Shown in pieces: positions 35,759-46,111 of a stretch of DNA of 64,000 bases. The translations under genes and the position numbers were made by a program. The notes under the pieces were generated by a model. The model worked only from the letters and a program-made list of their open reading frames with translations. It was not told the DNA's origin and made no database searches. Location of the stretch: the NCBI GenBank assembly GCA_032718475.1, contig JAUCBJ010001385.1:1-64000 (forward strand). The letters are read 5' to 3'. This DNA comes from Nemertoderma westbladi (Eukaryota; Xenacoelomorpha; Nemertodermatida; Nemertodermatidae). The number at the start of each line of letters is the position of its first letter. Position 1 is the stretch's first letter.

Positions 35759-38700
35759 ATGACTGAGTTGATAGAAGATGATCTTGGTATCAGGGAGCGA
35801 TATACTCTACCTTTACAAGCATTTGTTGATAGCTTGATACGCGGCGACGCTGGTCCAACTACTACGGAGGACGATGGTCGTTATATCGAACCGCCAATGT
35901 CCCAGGAGCAACTTACGCGTGAATTGGACTATAGAAAATTCACCGCTCGCTATAGGGGATCGTAATGGTACCTATATGGACTTCTTAACTACTGGCCATC
36001 CTATCGATTTACACGATACGGACGATGTAGACACCGAAAGGGAAATGGTTTTATTTAAATATCATACCCAGCGGAGTCGGAACGATAAACTGAGAATAGA
36101 ACACGAGAATTCTATTCGAAACAGACTCGAAAGGGAAGAAGTTGAAGAGCCGGATAAAAGCAGCGACTTCAACGATTATCTGGAATTCCTGAGAGAAACA
36201 TATCTCAATATTGCCAGTCAACAAAATCTAGAAACTCGATATCCTCAAGGTATACATCCTGACCCTATGATAGAACTCAAACGACTCTATTTCACTATGA
36301 TGTATCTTACCGCCGATCGACCGCTTCCTGTCGTCCCAGATAGCTTCGAACAGATGGAGGAATACTGTAAAACTGGAGAACGATCACCCGCATTTCCCCT
36401 GCAGGACGTGCGTCTTTGGTATTACTGCGACGAATGCCCTAGACCCAATCAGCAAACAGAAAGATATAAACATCCGCGGAGACGTTGCGCTAAACACAGT
36501 TTTACACGATATACTTATGGGAGTTTCGAGCAAAACCTGTACGACGTATCACCTACGCTCGCTCAACTCAAACGATCCTTAAATAAACCAATGATCAGAG
36601 TTCCGGAATACTCGGTCAGACCTCCTCATTCCTCAGTGAGACCTCAAATGCTTGATCCTGATAGTATAACGGATCCCCCTGAACTGTACTCACTATTTAA
36701 AGATCTTGTGTTACCCGAACAATTAATCGGTGGCACTCCGGTAGTGGGCTCACTAGATATTCGCCAGCCCTACCTAGCCGGATTAGGACGCGGTCATCTA
36801 ATATCGCCGTTTAACCCGTACAACCGTCCAGGCTTAACCCCGATATAACCCGTTACCGAAGTCGAAGAGAGCATTGTACGAAACGCGTTAGACGCTATTC
36901 GGCAGAAGATCGGAAAAGGAACTTACGATTGTTTAGAGAAACGCAAATTGCAGCAACAAGTCCAAGCGGTGAAAGAATTAGCTTTACCCCAGTTCGATAG
37001 AGAAATCCAGAATCTTGAGGAAGACATCGAACGTGGACGAACCTACTCTTTACAAGAGTTCCTAGACGAGCGTTTACAACAACAAGCGGAGGAAAATCAA
37101 CTCGAGGAGAAACACATAGAAATGGATGAGAGAGAAGAAGCAGCTTTAGCCAAGCCAGAAGCTCAAATTCTTATGACGGATCTCTATTCTAAAACCATCA
37201 TCCATCCTTCGATGGTTCCCCATTTCGGAGACAAACTCTTCACCACGGCACAGCCTCAACCGCTTGATATCAACCTAAGATCTCGAGATCTTATCGCTGA
37301 CGCTCCCATTTTGCAACGTCCGCCAATCGAGGCCGCTCGTGTCGATGGTATACTCGTTGAACCTCCGGACAATAGAGCGGATCTTGTCCGTCGTATGGTA
37401 CACGATGTTAACATACGCGCTAGACCTTTACCGAACTCGTTTTATGGGATCAAAGATCACCCTTATTATGTCAATCTAACGCAATATTACATGGTAAAAC
37501 CGGAAGATCCTACACATAGTCTGAGGTTTCTACCACTAATAAATCCTCTCGATCTTGTCGAACTCGAACAACTGCAGAAACATCTGGATCAGTTAGTCAA
37601 AGTAAACTCATTTCGAAAACCCTATAATGTTTCCAGGATAGAGAAAGAGACAATACCTCCGTATAATCTTGATGGATTCATCAAAACTCGATTAGTACAC
37701 TGGAATCTCGACGTGTTATTCGAGGAGGAAAGAATACAACGATATGGAGATGTAGAGACATATACTACACAATATTTAAAGTATAGAGATCTACCTAATG
37801 CTAGCGAATGCGCTACCTTGTGGCATCCAGTGGGAATGACTCTAGAAAACGCCACTAAAGAGTGGAATGAGACTCTTAACGTTATCGAGATGTATGGAGT
37901 TGTCACTTACGATAACGAAGGTAGCGTTCCGGTTGGAGAACTGGGAACTACGCGAATGATACATATACGAGAACTAGCTGGTTCTACCCACGTATTTACT
38001 CGAGCGTGTTCCGATGTGATTGATTATTCTTTTGAGACCCTTACCGAGATACAAAAGAAACTCCGACATGGACAATTCGAACTCGCGCAGCGTTACGTCA
38101 CCGACACCGAGTGCAAACCGGCCATGGGTATCGATGGATCGATGTTACCCCAGCCCGTGCTCGAGATGTTGTTTAACGAAAGAATCCTTAAAATCGGCTC
38201 AGCTGTTTATGGAGATCTCCAAAACGACTTTCGGAACATGGAGAACATTCCATACCCTTTCGTCGATACTCAGCTGATTGCTCCCTGGGCAGAAGGCCGA
38301 GGTTTCTTCCGCACTATGTATGCAAATACACCCAGCGGCATTACTAAAGTACAACGAACCTCCATCGGACATCTTGCCTTTCAAGAATACGGATGGAATT
38401 TCAAGGTTGGAAATCCTATCAACTACCAACAAGTATATGGAGATCATTATTCTCGATTATACTTTGACGGACCATTGACCGCACCTGGCGCCGTGTATAG
38501 CTTTATGAGTGTTCCACTTCGTCCCTCCTTAGCTATATACATGATCTTTGAAAACGCCGCACTTGCCGGTTGGCTAGCCGATGTGTGCAGTCGTACCATA
38601 CGCGCCCATCCCTTAATACTTGGAACCAAACTCGCCAAGCTAGATGAACACAATAAATTTATTCGCTTCGAATGTTTCAGGCGCTTTCTGACTCCGTTCC

Positions 38701-40013
38701 GTAACGTTGATAGTCAGTTCAAGGACCGCGCTCTGACCAAACTCAGCCTAAGAGTCTCAGCTGCGGAGAAGTTAGACAGCGCGGGATTCGCCCTTTTCAA
38801 GGACGTTTGTATACAGAACTTACATTCATCTGTTATACAAAGACCTCGAATACCCACGGGTTATTCTGTCGTGGAAGTTCAGACAGTGGGTTCGCTTGCG
38901 GAGACAGCCGCACCTATCTCAGCTATGCAATTGGAAGACGAACCAATATGCTTAGAATCTGAGGAGATTCAGCCTACAGCGCCCCGGAGCAGCGATAACG
39001 ACTATGTCTTGGAATGGTATCAAGGTCCACAATGTCTCACCGCATACGATTATCGGCATGCCAACTATGTTTCTCGAAAACGTTGCCGATTATGCGCATC
39101 GAGAGATCATTTCACCCCTATGGACTCAGACGTACCCTGCTCCTATTTCCATGAACAACCGATGATGGAGATCTATTGTGCGTATTGCAGACTCAATAAC
39201 TCGCACATTTTCGCAGTCTGCCCCCAATTTATGACTCAATGCCACCACTGTCAACTTAAAGGACATGCCAGTTTTAATTGCCCTTTTAACCGCGATCTGG
39301 AAAGCGTAGATGAGATGATTACCCTGTGCTACATCCGAGCTTGGGAAGTGAATGCGGATTTACATTGTGAGTCACGCCATCGCTATTACCCAGGACGCGC
39401 CTACGAGGGAGTTTACGCGTTCCATCCTTATCTATTCGCGTCTGTTGAACAAAAAACACGCACACCAAGTTACGAACTAATGAAGCGTGTTGGTGAGTGT
39501 ATTTCCACCAAATTTGTTCGAAAATATCTCAGGAACGTCAATCCTAACGATATTAATTCATACCATTTGATCAATTTCATCCGTCAAGACCCTGAGTATG
39601 GCGATTTATTTATCAACTCGCACCCTGAGTTACAGGAAGTATCTCGACGGCCCTACGAATATCGAGCCCGAGAACGCGAGCTGGAAAGAACCATTAAACC
39701 GAGGAAGTTTCTCACCACTCACGGTCCACCTACCGCTATTGTCCAGACGACTCGTCAGGGACCAGTAGGAGCTGCTGTCCTAAGACGCGCCCTAAAGGCC
39801 GTTAGACCTCGCTCCACTGAAGTTGATATCGATCAACCAGGTACCTCGACCGGCGGATACACCGATCGTAATCCTAAACCTTCTGATGCAATTGTATTGC
39901 ACCCTTCACCCAGGAGTTATAGCCCTCCTAGTAAAGTGGCTCGCCCCAAAGAGAAAAGGACTCTTGCTAGCCTCAAAAAACTGCGTAAACGCCGTCCACG
40001 TAAGAAAGACTAA
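35759..40013 (+). CDS. Accessory ORF of the LTR element: unknown ~1,400-codon zinc-knuckle protein
   Basis: The ATG at 35759 opens a frame that runs to 35965. Around 35940 coding moves to another frame, which stays open to a TAA at 36846-36848. The same frame then continues uninterrupted to 40013. With one frameshift and one in-frame stop the unit is about 1,410 codons. Features seen are a possible Zn site CDEC...CAKH at 36425-36497, a charged coiled-coil-like stretch (36950-37150), and a long middle without recognised domain. Three Cys/His clusters follow at 39084-39285, the last a perfect CCHC knuckle (C-x2-C-x4-H-x4-C). A Lys/Arg-rich C-terminus (RKRRPRKKD) ends 78 bp before the 3' LTR. 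No signal peptide or transmembrane segment is evident, so a classical env is unlikely. Composition is visibly richer in G+C than the surroundings. Zinc knuckles and a basic tail suggest nucleic-acid binding, perhaps a second Gag-like protein; function unknown. Confidence 0.8.
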
Positions 40014-40080
40014 CTGTTTAGAGTATTTTTATATTTTAGAAACTGTGATTTTTTATATTTTATAGAATTAAATCCCATTT

Positions 40081-40091
40081 TCTGGGAGCGG
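40081..40091 (+). promoter_or_regulatory. Putative polypurine tract
   Basis: GGGAGCGG lies immediately before the TG of the 3' LTR, where plus-strand priming would be expected. It is short and interrupted by one C. Confidence 0.5.
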
Positions 40092-41159
40092 TGTAAAGGC
40101 TTTTGCGGAATTAGCTGGTTATTTTTCCCGCTAAGTACTCTGTAGGTGTTTTAACGGACATAAAAAGCCGTTTCCTTACTGTACCGGTGTTTTAGTGGAC
40201 ATAAAAAGCCATTTCTTCTGTATGTGTACTTTAGCGGACATAACTAGCGATTTTATGTCGCAATAAGCCAAAATCCTCTTGATACAGTGTAGTTACCATG
40301 ACGACATCTAACAGCTGATATGTACACGTGTAACTTTTTCTTTGTTCTTTGTTCGTTCTTTGTTCGGTCGACCAATCAGAGCGGTTTTCACTCTGTGTTG
40401 GACATTGTATACAGAAACTCACGCAATTCAGTCAGTGTGTGTATTTTCCTAAGCCCAGAACACCGGCTTTGGAATGATTCTATGTTTCAGGCTTTAGCCA
40501 AACATTAGTAGGCTTTGATCATAGAAACGTATAACTGTTATCAAACCAAACCAAAACATATTGTTACAAATCATATTGTCACCTACAAACACCGCATTTT
40601 CACTGCTATTTACTGTCGGTTATTAATTATATCAGTTGATGGAATATTATTATATTTGGATAATATCGATAAATAATTATAAAACCCCAATCTTCTTGAT
40701 ATACTGAAGGTAAGAGACAGGTTACATATAGCAATTGCGACTTACATTATATTGGTTTTGGAGTGAATCTAATGCTATTTCATAGGCACTACATGTGTCG
40801 GTTGCTGTTCTCTTTATATGTGACTAAAATTAGTGAAGGTCGGCAGATCGGTGTGCAGCATTGTGCGGTAGTGTGCCTGATTGTGACAGATAACAAAGCA
40901 TCTCCTAAAGAATGCGCTTTATACGTGAATCATTAGCCATCCCGTTGTGTTTAGTGTAAGTCATAACTCTGTTTACATACTTAGAGCGCCACGTCCTAAA
41001 GGAACTGTTGATATTTCCCGAAAGTGAATAATATTTGTCAGAAATTATATATTAACGACCAGTCGAATAATACAGTAGGCCTACACCGCAATAAGGTCAG
41101 AGCTTCCGAATCCAGTCTCCCGGGTATATCCAGCGGGTGAATGGTCGCGCATAGACTGG
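40092..41159 (+). repeat. 3' LTR (1068 bp)
   Basis: Same length as the 5' LTR. I count 8 substitutions and no indel by eye. Similarity ends at ATAGACTGG, after which the flanks diverge. Confidence 0.93.
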
Positions 41160-41195
41160 TATACTGGTATACAGATATATAGACTAAGTCTATAT
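41160..41195. other. 36-bp filler between the 3' LTR and the right target duplication
   Basis: The sequence TATACTGGTATACAG... contains an extra AGACTAAGTCT copied from the adjacent duplication and a TACTGGTATAC repeat resembling the LTR end (GACTGGTATAC). Such templated patchwork is typical of end-joining repair. Confidence 0.6.
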
Positions 41196-41218
41196 AGACT
41201 AAGTCTTACCTTGGCCAC
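41196..41218 (+). repeat. Right target-site duplication (23 bp) of the LTR element
   Basis: Matches 26584-26606 with one mismatch. It keeps the LINE reading frame (VAKVRLS) intact on the minus strand. Confidence 0.85.
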
Positions 41219-41455
41219 AATAAGGCGGTAATCACTGGAGAAGGGTCGAAGTGTAAATGCATTACGGTCTTGTATAGAGCTCCTGTATTTCCTACGAAAC
41301 AGAATATGGTCTATCTGGGACTTGTGACCACTGGGTCCACCCTCCTCGCCGCCCTGTGGAAGTTCCAGCTAGGGATGCCGCCGTGCTCCGTGCCGAAGCA
41401 TCTCTACTTGGGGACTAATACTTGCTTGTACAGCTGTAGCTTGAGGCTAATAGTA
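41196..41455 (-). pseudogene. LINE endonuclease end, 5' continuation of the copy at 23483-26606
   Basis: On the minus strand it reads SGHKSQIDHILFRRKYRSS, then SSDYRLIVAKVRLSL. This is the C-terminal part of an APE endonuclease (IDHIL and SD-x-R-L motifs). It joins seamlessly to 26606 and below once the LTR element is removed. The same block recurs at 62590-62650. Confidence 0.85.
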
Positions 41456-43031
41456 CTGTAGTACTATTAATTGTACTAGTAATGTACTAGTAATTGTAGT
41501 ACTTGAGTACTACAGTTGTGCACTCAAATTAATCCTATATATTTGTAGCAACGACATCGTGCCATTTCACTTCATAAATACCATTTCATAATTGCAGTTA
41601 CTCATGAACAACGTTAAAAAAAATTCGCTCGCGTTGCTCATGTTTTGCAGTGCCTCCATTACTTCATTTAGAGATTATGTTTGTTGATCACCCATTATTG
41701 TCATTTTAATGAATAAATCCGTTCTTATCTGTTAAAGTTACTTACATCTGGTAGAAATGAGCAATTAATATTTATAAATGGAGTTAATATCGCAAAATAA
41801 CCCCAAACATGGTTTAACGAGCGCGAAATAGCTCCAAGGTCCGCGTCTACTAACGCATGGAATTCCCAATCCAACGCTCTACCAACTTCGCCACTGCACA
41901 GTATGACGCCTCATTACCCATATATGTACAATAATACAAGTAAATCCTATGTATTTACTGCACTGTATACTGTGGCAGTGTGGCAGTTAATAAAAGTAAA
42001 TCAATAACAACAATACAATAATGGATGATGGGCGATCGAAAGACACGTCCGAAACATAATATTTTCATAGCAACAGATGGGAATAGAAAATTGGCAATAA
42101 TAACAACACTGCCATAGTGACTACTTTACAGTCTTTTGTATGTGTATTTTTGTTATTGATTGGGAACTATAGCAATAGAAAAATAACGACTGGAAATCTT
42201 TGACTATCAACGGAAGTTTACCCAAAACTATTGAAACAAATAGAGAAATTAAAGATTTCATCAATAAGCAATAAAGTTTCATTTTGAAATTTGGAAGTTT
42301 TCACAAAATTAAGAAAATTATGACAAAACGGTGACGGTACTGTAGAAGCAAGTTCTTATAAGGCTCAGGACCAAGATTTTAAAGTTGATTCGAGATTTCT
42401 AAATCCGAAACCATTGGATACTTTTTAAAAGCTGAATTTTGATGTATTTTTTCTAGTAAAGAGTAAATTTTCACAATGGAAACTGGTGGTCTTTTCCAAA
42501 ACATCACAACATAATTATTGATCTTTACACAAAAAATATTTATTTTTATTGATTATGAACTTACCATGAACTGCCGCAGATAATGTTAGCTTTAAAAAAA
42601 AGGTTGCTACCTCAGCCTATGTTTACAGTACAATTCATGACTTTTCTTTACATAATTTAGACATTGCTACAGTAGGCCATACAGTACAGTACATTAAACA
42701 ATAATACTACCATTACTGTATGATAGTGATCAGAGTAGTTTTAGGTCACTGATGTGCCAAGGACGTGTTAGACCTACTATAGGACGGGTTGATATCTTCT
42801 AAAGCCCCCCCCCCCCCCCCCCCCCATAAGGTTTTGAAATTTATATTTCAGACATTTGTCATGTTACTTCGACACGTTATTGTTCTAAGAAAACGGGGTG
42901 TTTTTTGATAAACAGTTACTTTAAAAAAACATAATGGTGACACAAAAATGTAACTTATTTTTTTAATTTCTATATAACAATATCTTCGATTATATTGCAC
43001 ATAAGGTAAGCCCCTAAATCAATTTATCTGA
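41456..43031. other. Intergenic; AGTACT-rich patch and a tRNA-like fragment
   Basis: At 41445-41515 there are several AGTACT/ACTAGT palindromes. At about 41849-41906, the minus strand reads GTGGCGAAGTTGGTAGAGCG followed by TTGGATTGGG, like the 5' half of a tRNA (A-box); no B-box follows. No gene seen. Confidence 0.4.
42805..42825. repeat. Homopolymer C tract (about 21 C)
   Basis: Run of C, 200 bp beyond the stop codon of the minus-strand membrane protein gene. Confidence 0.95.
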
Positions 43032-43724
43032 TCATTCGTTAATATTAATTGGTTCAACTTTAGTTGTCCTAACAACACCCGTTATGACGTCATCGTATGC
43101 CGGTGGTGGCGCCTGCATGTAGCCTTGGTAATGAGGCAAATCCGTGTCGAATAAATAATTCCTGCGTAACGGCGACGTATTGGGTCTGGGACTGAACACT
43201 CGGCGAGTGAGCAACTCTAACTGCCGCTGGTCGGGGTTCGTCGCCACAATGTGGCGTCTGTGGCGCTTCCAGCAGCACATGTAAAGGAGGAAAACAAACA
43301 GAACAACGAATGGAATTACAATAACAGAAACCACTAAGACAGGGAAAAAACGGTGTTTTGAAAAATAGTCACTGAAACTGAAGGGCGTCGATTCAATCAC
43401 CAAACTTGGATATTTGCAACAAAACTTATATTCCCTCTCCGCGTGGTTCGCCAAGGTGTTTCGCCGCAAGTGTGCCACCATTAACGACGAACAACACCAC
43501 CTACTGATCGGTCCAGTGCAATCATCATTGCTCAAACAAGTCGTCATTTCGGCTTGAAATTCCTGAGATGTACAGCACATTTGCAGCTGTCGACAGCAGT
43601 AGTTTTTGGAATTAGGTGCTCTGAACTTTGGACAATCTTTGTGGGATACGCAATTCCATGGCGAGGTTCCAACATCGGTTAGTGTGATTATCAAAATAGA
43701 AAAATAATAAATAAATACGTTCAT
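43032..43724 (-). CDS. Shisa/WBP1-like single-pass membrane protein with PPPAY motif
   Basis: An intronless 230-residue ORF on the minus strand with ATG at 43724 and stop at 43032. Residues 1-20 form a signal peptide (VFIYYFSILIITL). Residues about 24-105 form a cysteine-rich ectodomain with CC pairs (YCCRQLQMCC, WCCSS, FCCKYP). Residues about 128-152 form a transmembrane helix (VLVVSVIVIPFVVLFVFLLY) followed by a C-C-W-K-R stop-transfer. The cytoplasmic tail is Arg/Pro-rich and ends with APPPAYDDV, a PPxY ligand for WW domains, for example in Nedd4-type ubiquitin ligases. This layout is that of the Shisa/WBP1/VOPP1 group of adaptor-like membrane proteins. The placement rests on architecture, not on alignment. 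The lack of introns could reflect retrocopying or a small gene. Confidence 0.75.
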   Translation of the reverse strand: MNVFIYYFSILIITLTDVGTSPWNCVSHKDCPKFRAPNSKNYCCRQLQMCCTSQEFQAEMTTCLSNDDCTGPISRWCCSSLMVAHLRRNTLANHAEREYKFCCKYPSLVIESTPFSFSDYFSKHRFFPVLVVSVIVIPFVVLFVFLLYMCCWKRHRRHIVATNPDQRQLELLTRRVFSPRPNTSPLRRNYLFDTDLPHYQGYMQAPPPAYDDVITGVVRTTKVEPININE

Positions 43725-44022
43725 GATCGATATTTTAATTCGGCAAATTCATGTTATCATTCAAAATGTAGCGTATGACGTAATTTATTGTCACTGTAAT
43801 TGTTTTGTTTTTTTTTGTGATTTTTCATATTAATGTAAAGAAAGGCTTACCAACAACGGTACCTAGCTATGTAAAACCTATATAAAAGTGTATGTTGCAT
43901 AAAATGAATTAATATGTTTCTCTAGAAACATTACTATAACTTCGAAATATTACTTCGTGCTACATTTTTATCGGCTATAGTTCCGAATAGCACTAGGCCT
44001 ACTGTACATTTTTAAAACATAT

Positions 44023-44538
44023 ATCATTGTTACTATGGCAACGTTGAAGAGTTCTAGAACAATAGAAAACAAGTAATATATACTATTCTAGAACCTAAAT
44101 AAAATAAAAAATATAATGTTCTAAAACATATAGCTAATTTTTTAGTTTTAAAATAACTAGTAAATTAAAAAACTAATTATTATTTGTTGACCTTTATCTA
44201 ATATCTCATGGTATCCATTTATTTTTCCTTTTCTTATCTGTTGGGTCCGCATGTATTCTGTCAGTTTTTCGGATAATTTCCCTTCATAGTTAAATGCACT
44301 CCTCACACAAAGCTCTGGCGTCGTACATTTTTCTTTTTTTCTCCGTACCTGTCTTTTAATTGCCTAAATCTGACTTGTGCATTTCGCACCCCAACAATTG
44401 CTAGCAATTTTAAATTTTAAAAATAACTAGCTATATGTTCTAGAACATTATATTTTTTATTATATTTATGTTCTAGAATAGTGTATAATATTTATATTTT
44501 GTTCTAGAATTCTACAATGTTGCCATGGGAACAATGAT
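44023..44538. mobile_element. MITE-like element with about 140-bp terminal inverted repeats
   Basis: Left end ATCATTGTTACTATGGCAAC pairs with right end GTTGCCATGGGAACAATGAT. Complementarity continues inward through TTCTAGAAC words and ATAATGTTCTAAAACATATAGC. No ORF in the 240-bp centre. Confidence 0.7.
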
Positions 44539-45278
44539 TTACGTTATAAAAAACGGAACTGTTGCCTTTTTATCTGATACAGAACTAGAACATAATCTAT
44601 GGATTCCATCGAGTTAAGTCGGACAGGTTTCCTGTGATCGGATAAAGGCTACTGGGTAGGTTGCAATAACTGTGTAGATAAGTAAAGTTTGTGACTATGG
44701 ATGTATGGAAAGATGGTCTCGCGTGCTGCGATAGAATTAAAGAGTTAGAGAACGCCCTTCTGTATTTTATTGTTAAATTTCTGGATTACTTAAACGCTCG
44801 TCTATGGACGAGCCGTAAGTAATCCACCTATTTATTTATCGCTCGCGCTGCCTTGGTTACTATTAATAACAGAGTGTATTATTAACTATTTCTTGTTGCA
44901 GTTACTTAATATAGTAAATTACCTAATATAAGGTATTTCTTTTATACTAGAGCTAGAATGTTCGTTCGCATGTTAGCTATTATTTTTATAATTTTATTAC
45001 ATTTTTTTTCAAAATGGGTCTAAATTAATATTCTAGCGGAGATAGTTTTTGTTATTTTTAAAATACTGTTCTAGAACATGTTTTCTGGTTTATAAAAATT
45101 TTCCAGAATCGTTTTCTGTAACCTTTTTAAGAGATCTAGAACATAGTTCTAGAAATTTTGTATATAATAGCGAAAATGTTCGCGAATCGTGAACAAAACC
45201 TACTAATATAAGAAATGGCTACTATTATCTATTATACATCTTGTTAAGTAATCGAGAAATTTAACAATAAAACAACAT

Positions 45279-45416
45279 ATTATATTGTGTATAATGTACC
45301 TTCATCTCAGTTCGGTCCCTCGTTTCAATATTTCACTCACTCGGTGCGCTCGTTCGTGTAAATATTAACACTCGTGACCGGCGTGAGATAAAGTCCTACA
45401 TTATACACAATATAAT
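45279..45416. mobile_element. Short inverted-repeat element (138 bp)
   Basis: ATTATATTGTGTATAATGTA at the left pairs perfectly with TACATTATACACAATATAAT at the right. The centre has CACTCACTCGGTGCGCTCG. Confidence 0.7.
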
Positions 45417-46111
45417 AAATAGTTATTGCACCACAGATCCATCCAACGCCATTTTTTATAGTAGGTCTACTACGATGCATCAATTCCGTGATTATGTAAT
45501 GACTGATAACTTAGACCAAACCTTGATGGTAACTGTACCATTACCAAATCCCGCCAACCGTAAAAAGTGGTCGCGGTGAACGTGAGAAACGTGAGCTATA
45601 GCTATAATAGCTGGTTTCCTATTTTATTTGCTAATAATAAGTGAGAATAAGAATAGACTTGCTTGGTGCACTTTAGGAGGTTGAGTAACTGCACCAATAA
45701 TATGTTACAATAACACAATAATATTGGTCAATAATCATGAGATGAAAACATCCTTGGTGCCGTCTCATAATCGGACACCAACTCTTAGCATACGGGTCAT
45801 AAATAGGCCTAAATAACGAAATGGGTAAAGGATATAACTTTCAGACATTTCGCCGCCTATCGACACACTCGAGAAAGACACAGTTAATGGTTTAATAGGT
45901 ATTACTACTTTTGCTCCATAAACCAATTTTTAAACCATTTTTGAGATATTAGACAAAAAACGATAATACGTATTATTAATTTTAATAAATTACGAGACTC
46001 AAAGTTAAAATGAATATTGTGATAGTATAACAGTAGTCAGTACTTCCTAAATAAGTTTATAAATAAAGTAAATACAGTAGTATGATTTTGTATAGCGGTA
46101 TTTATAGTATC

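Larger units (their letters stand above)
26607..41159 (+). mobile_element. BEL/Pao-type LTR retroelement with RT/integrase deletion and a large accessory ORF (14.55 kb)
   Basis: Two 1068-bp direct repeats bound the element and differ at only 8 sites. The order on the plus strand is 5' LTR, a 2-kb leader, gag with a DUF1759-like core, CCHC nucleocapsid, DUF1758-like aspartic protease, and a short C-terminal RNase H/pol remnant. A 1.3-kb non-coding spacer, a roughly 1,400-codon unknown ORF, a purine-rich tract and the 3' LTR follow. No RT catalytic motif or integrase remains. Gag-pol carries two frameshifts and several stops. It is inserted in an antisense LINE, with the two halves of the LINE on either side. 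Domain content points to BEL/Pao; the accessory ORF is not typical of that superfamily. Confidence 0.92.
43725..46111. other. Intergenic with MITE-like elements and TTCTAGAA words
   Basis: No gene seen. Two inverted-repeat elements are listed separately. The palindrome TTCTAGAA (often GTTCTAGAAC) recurs about nine times from 44053 to 45165. Confidence 0.5.

Noticed and set aside
35759-40013. Env glycoprotein of the LTR element
   Set aside because: The position fits, but no signal peptide, transmembrane anchor or Cys-rich ectodomain pattern; instead CCHC knuckles and a basic tail.
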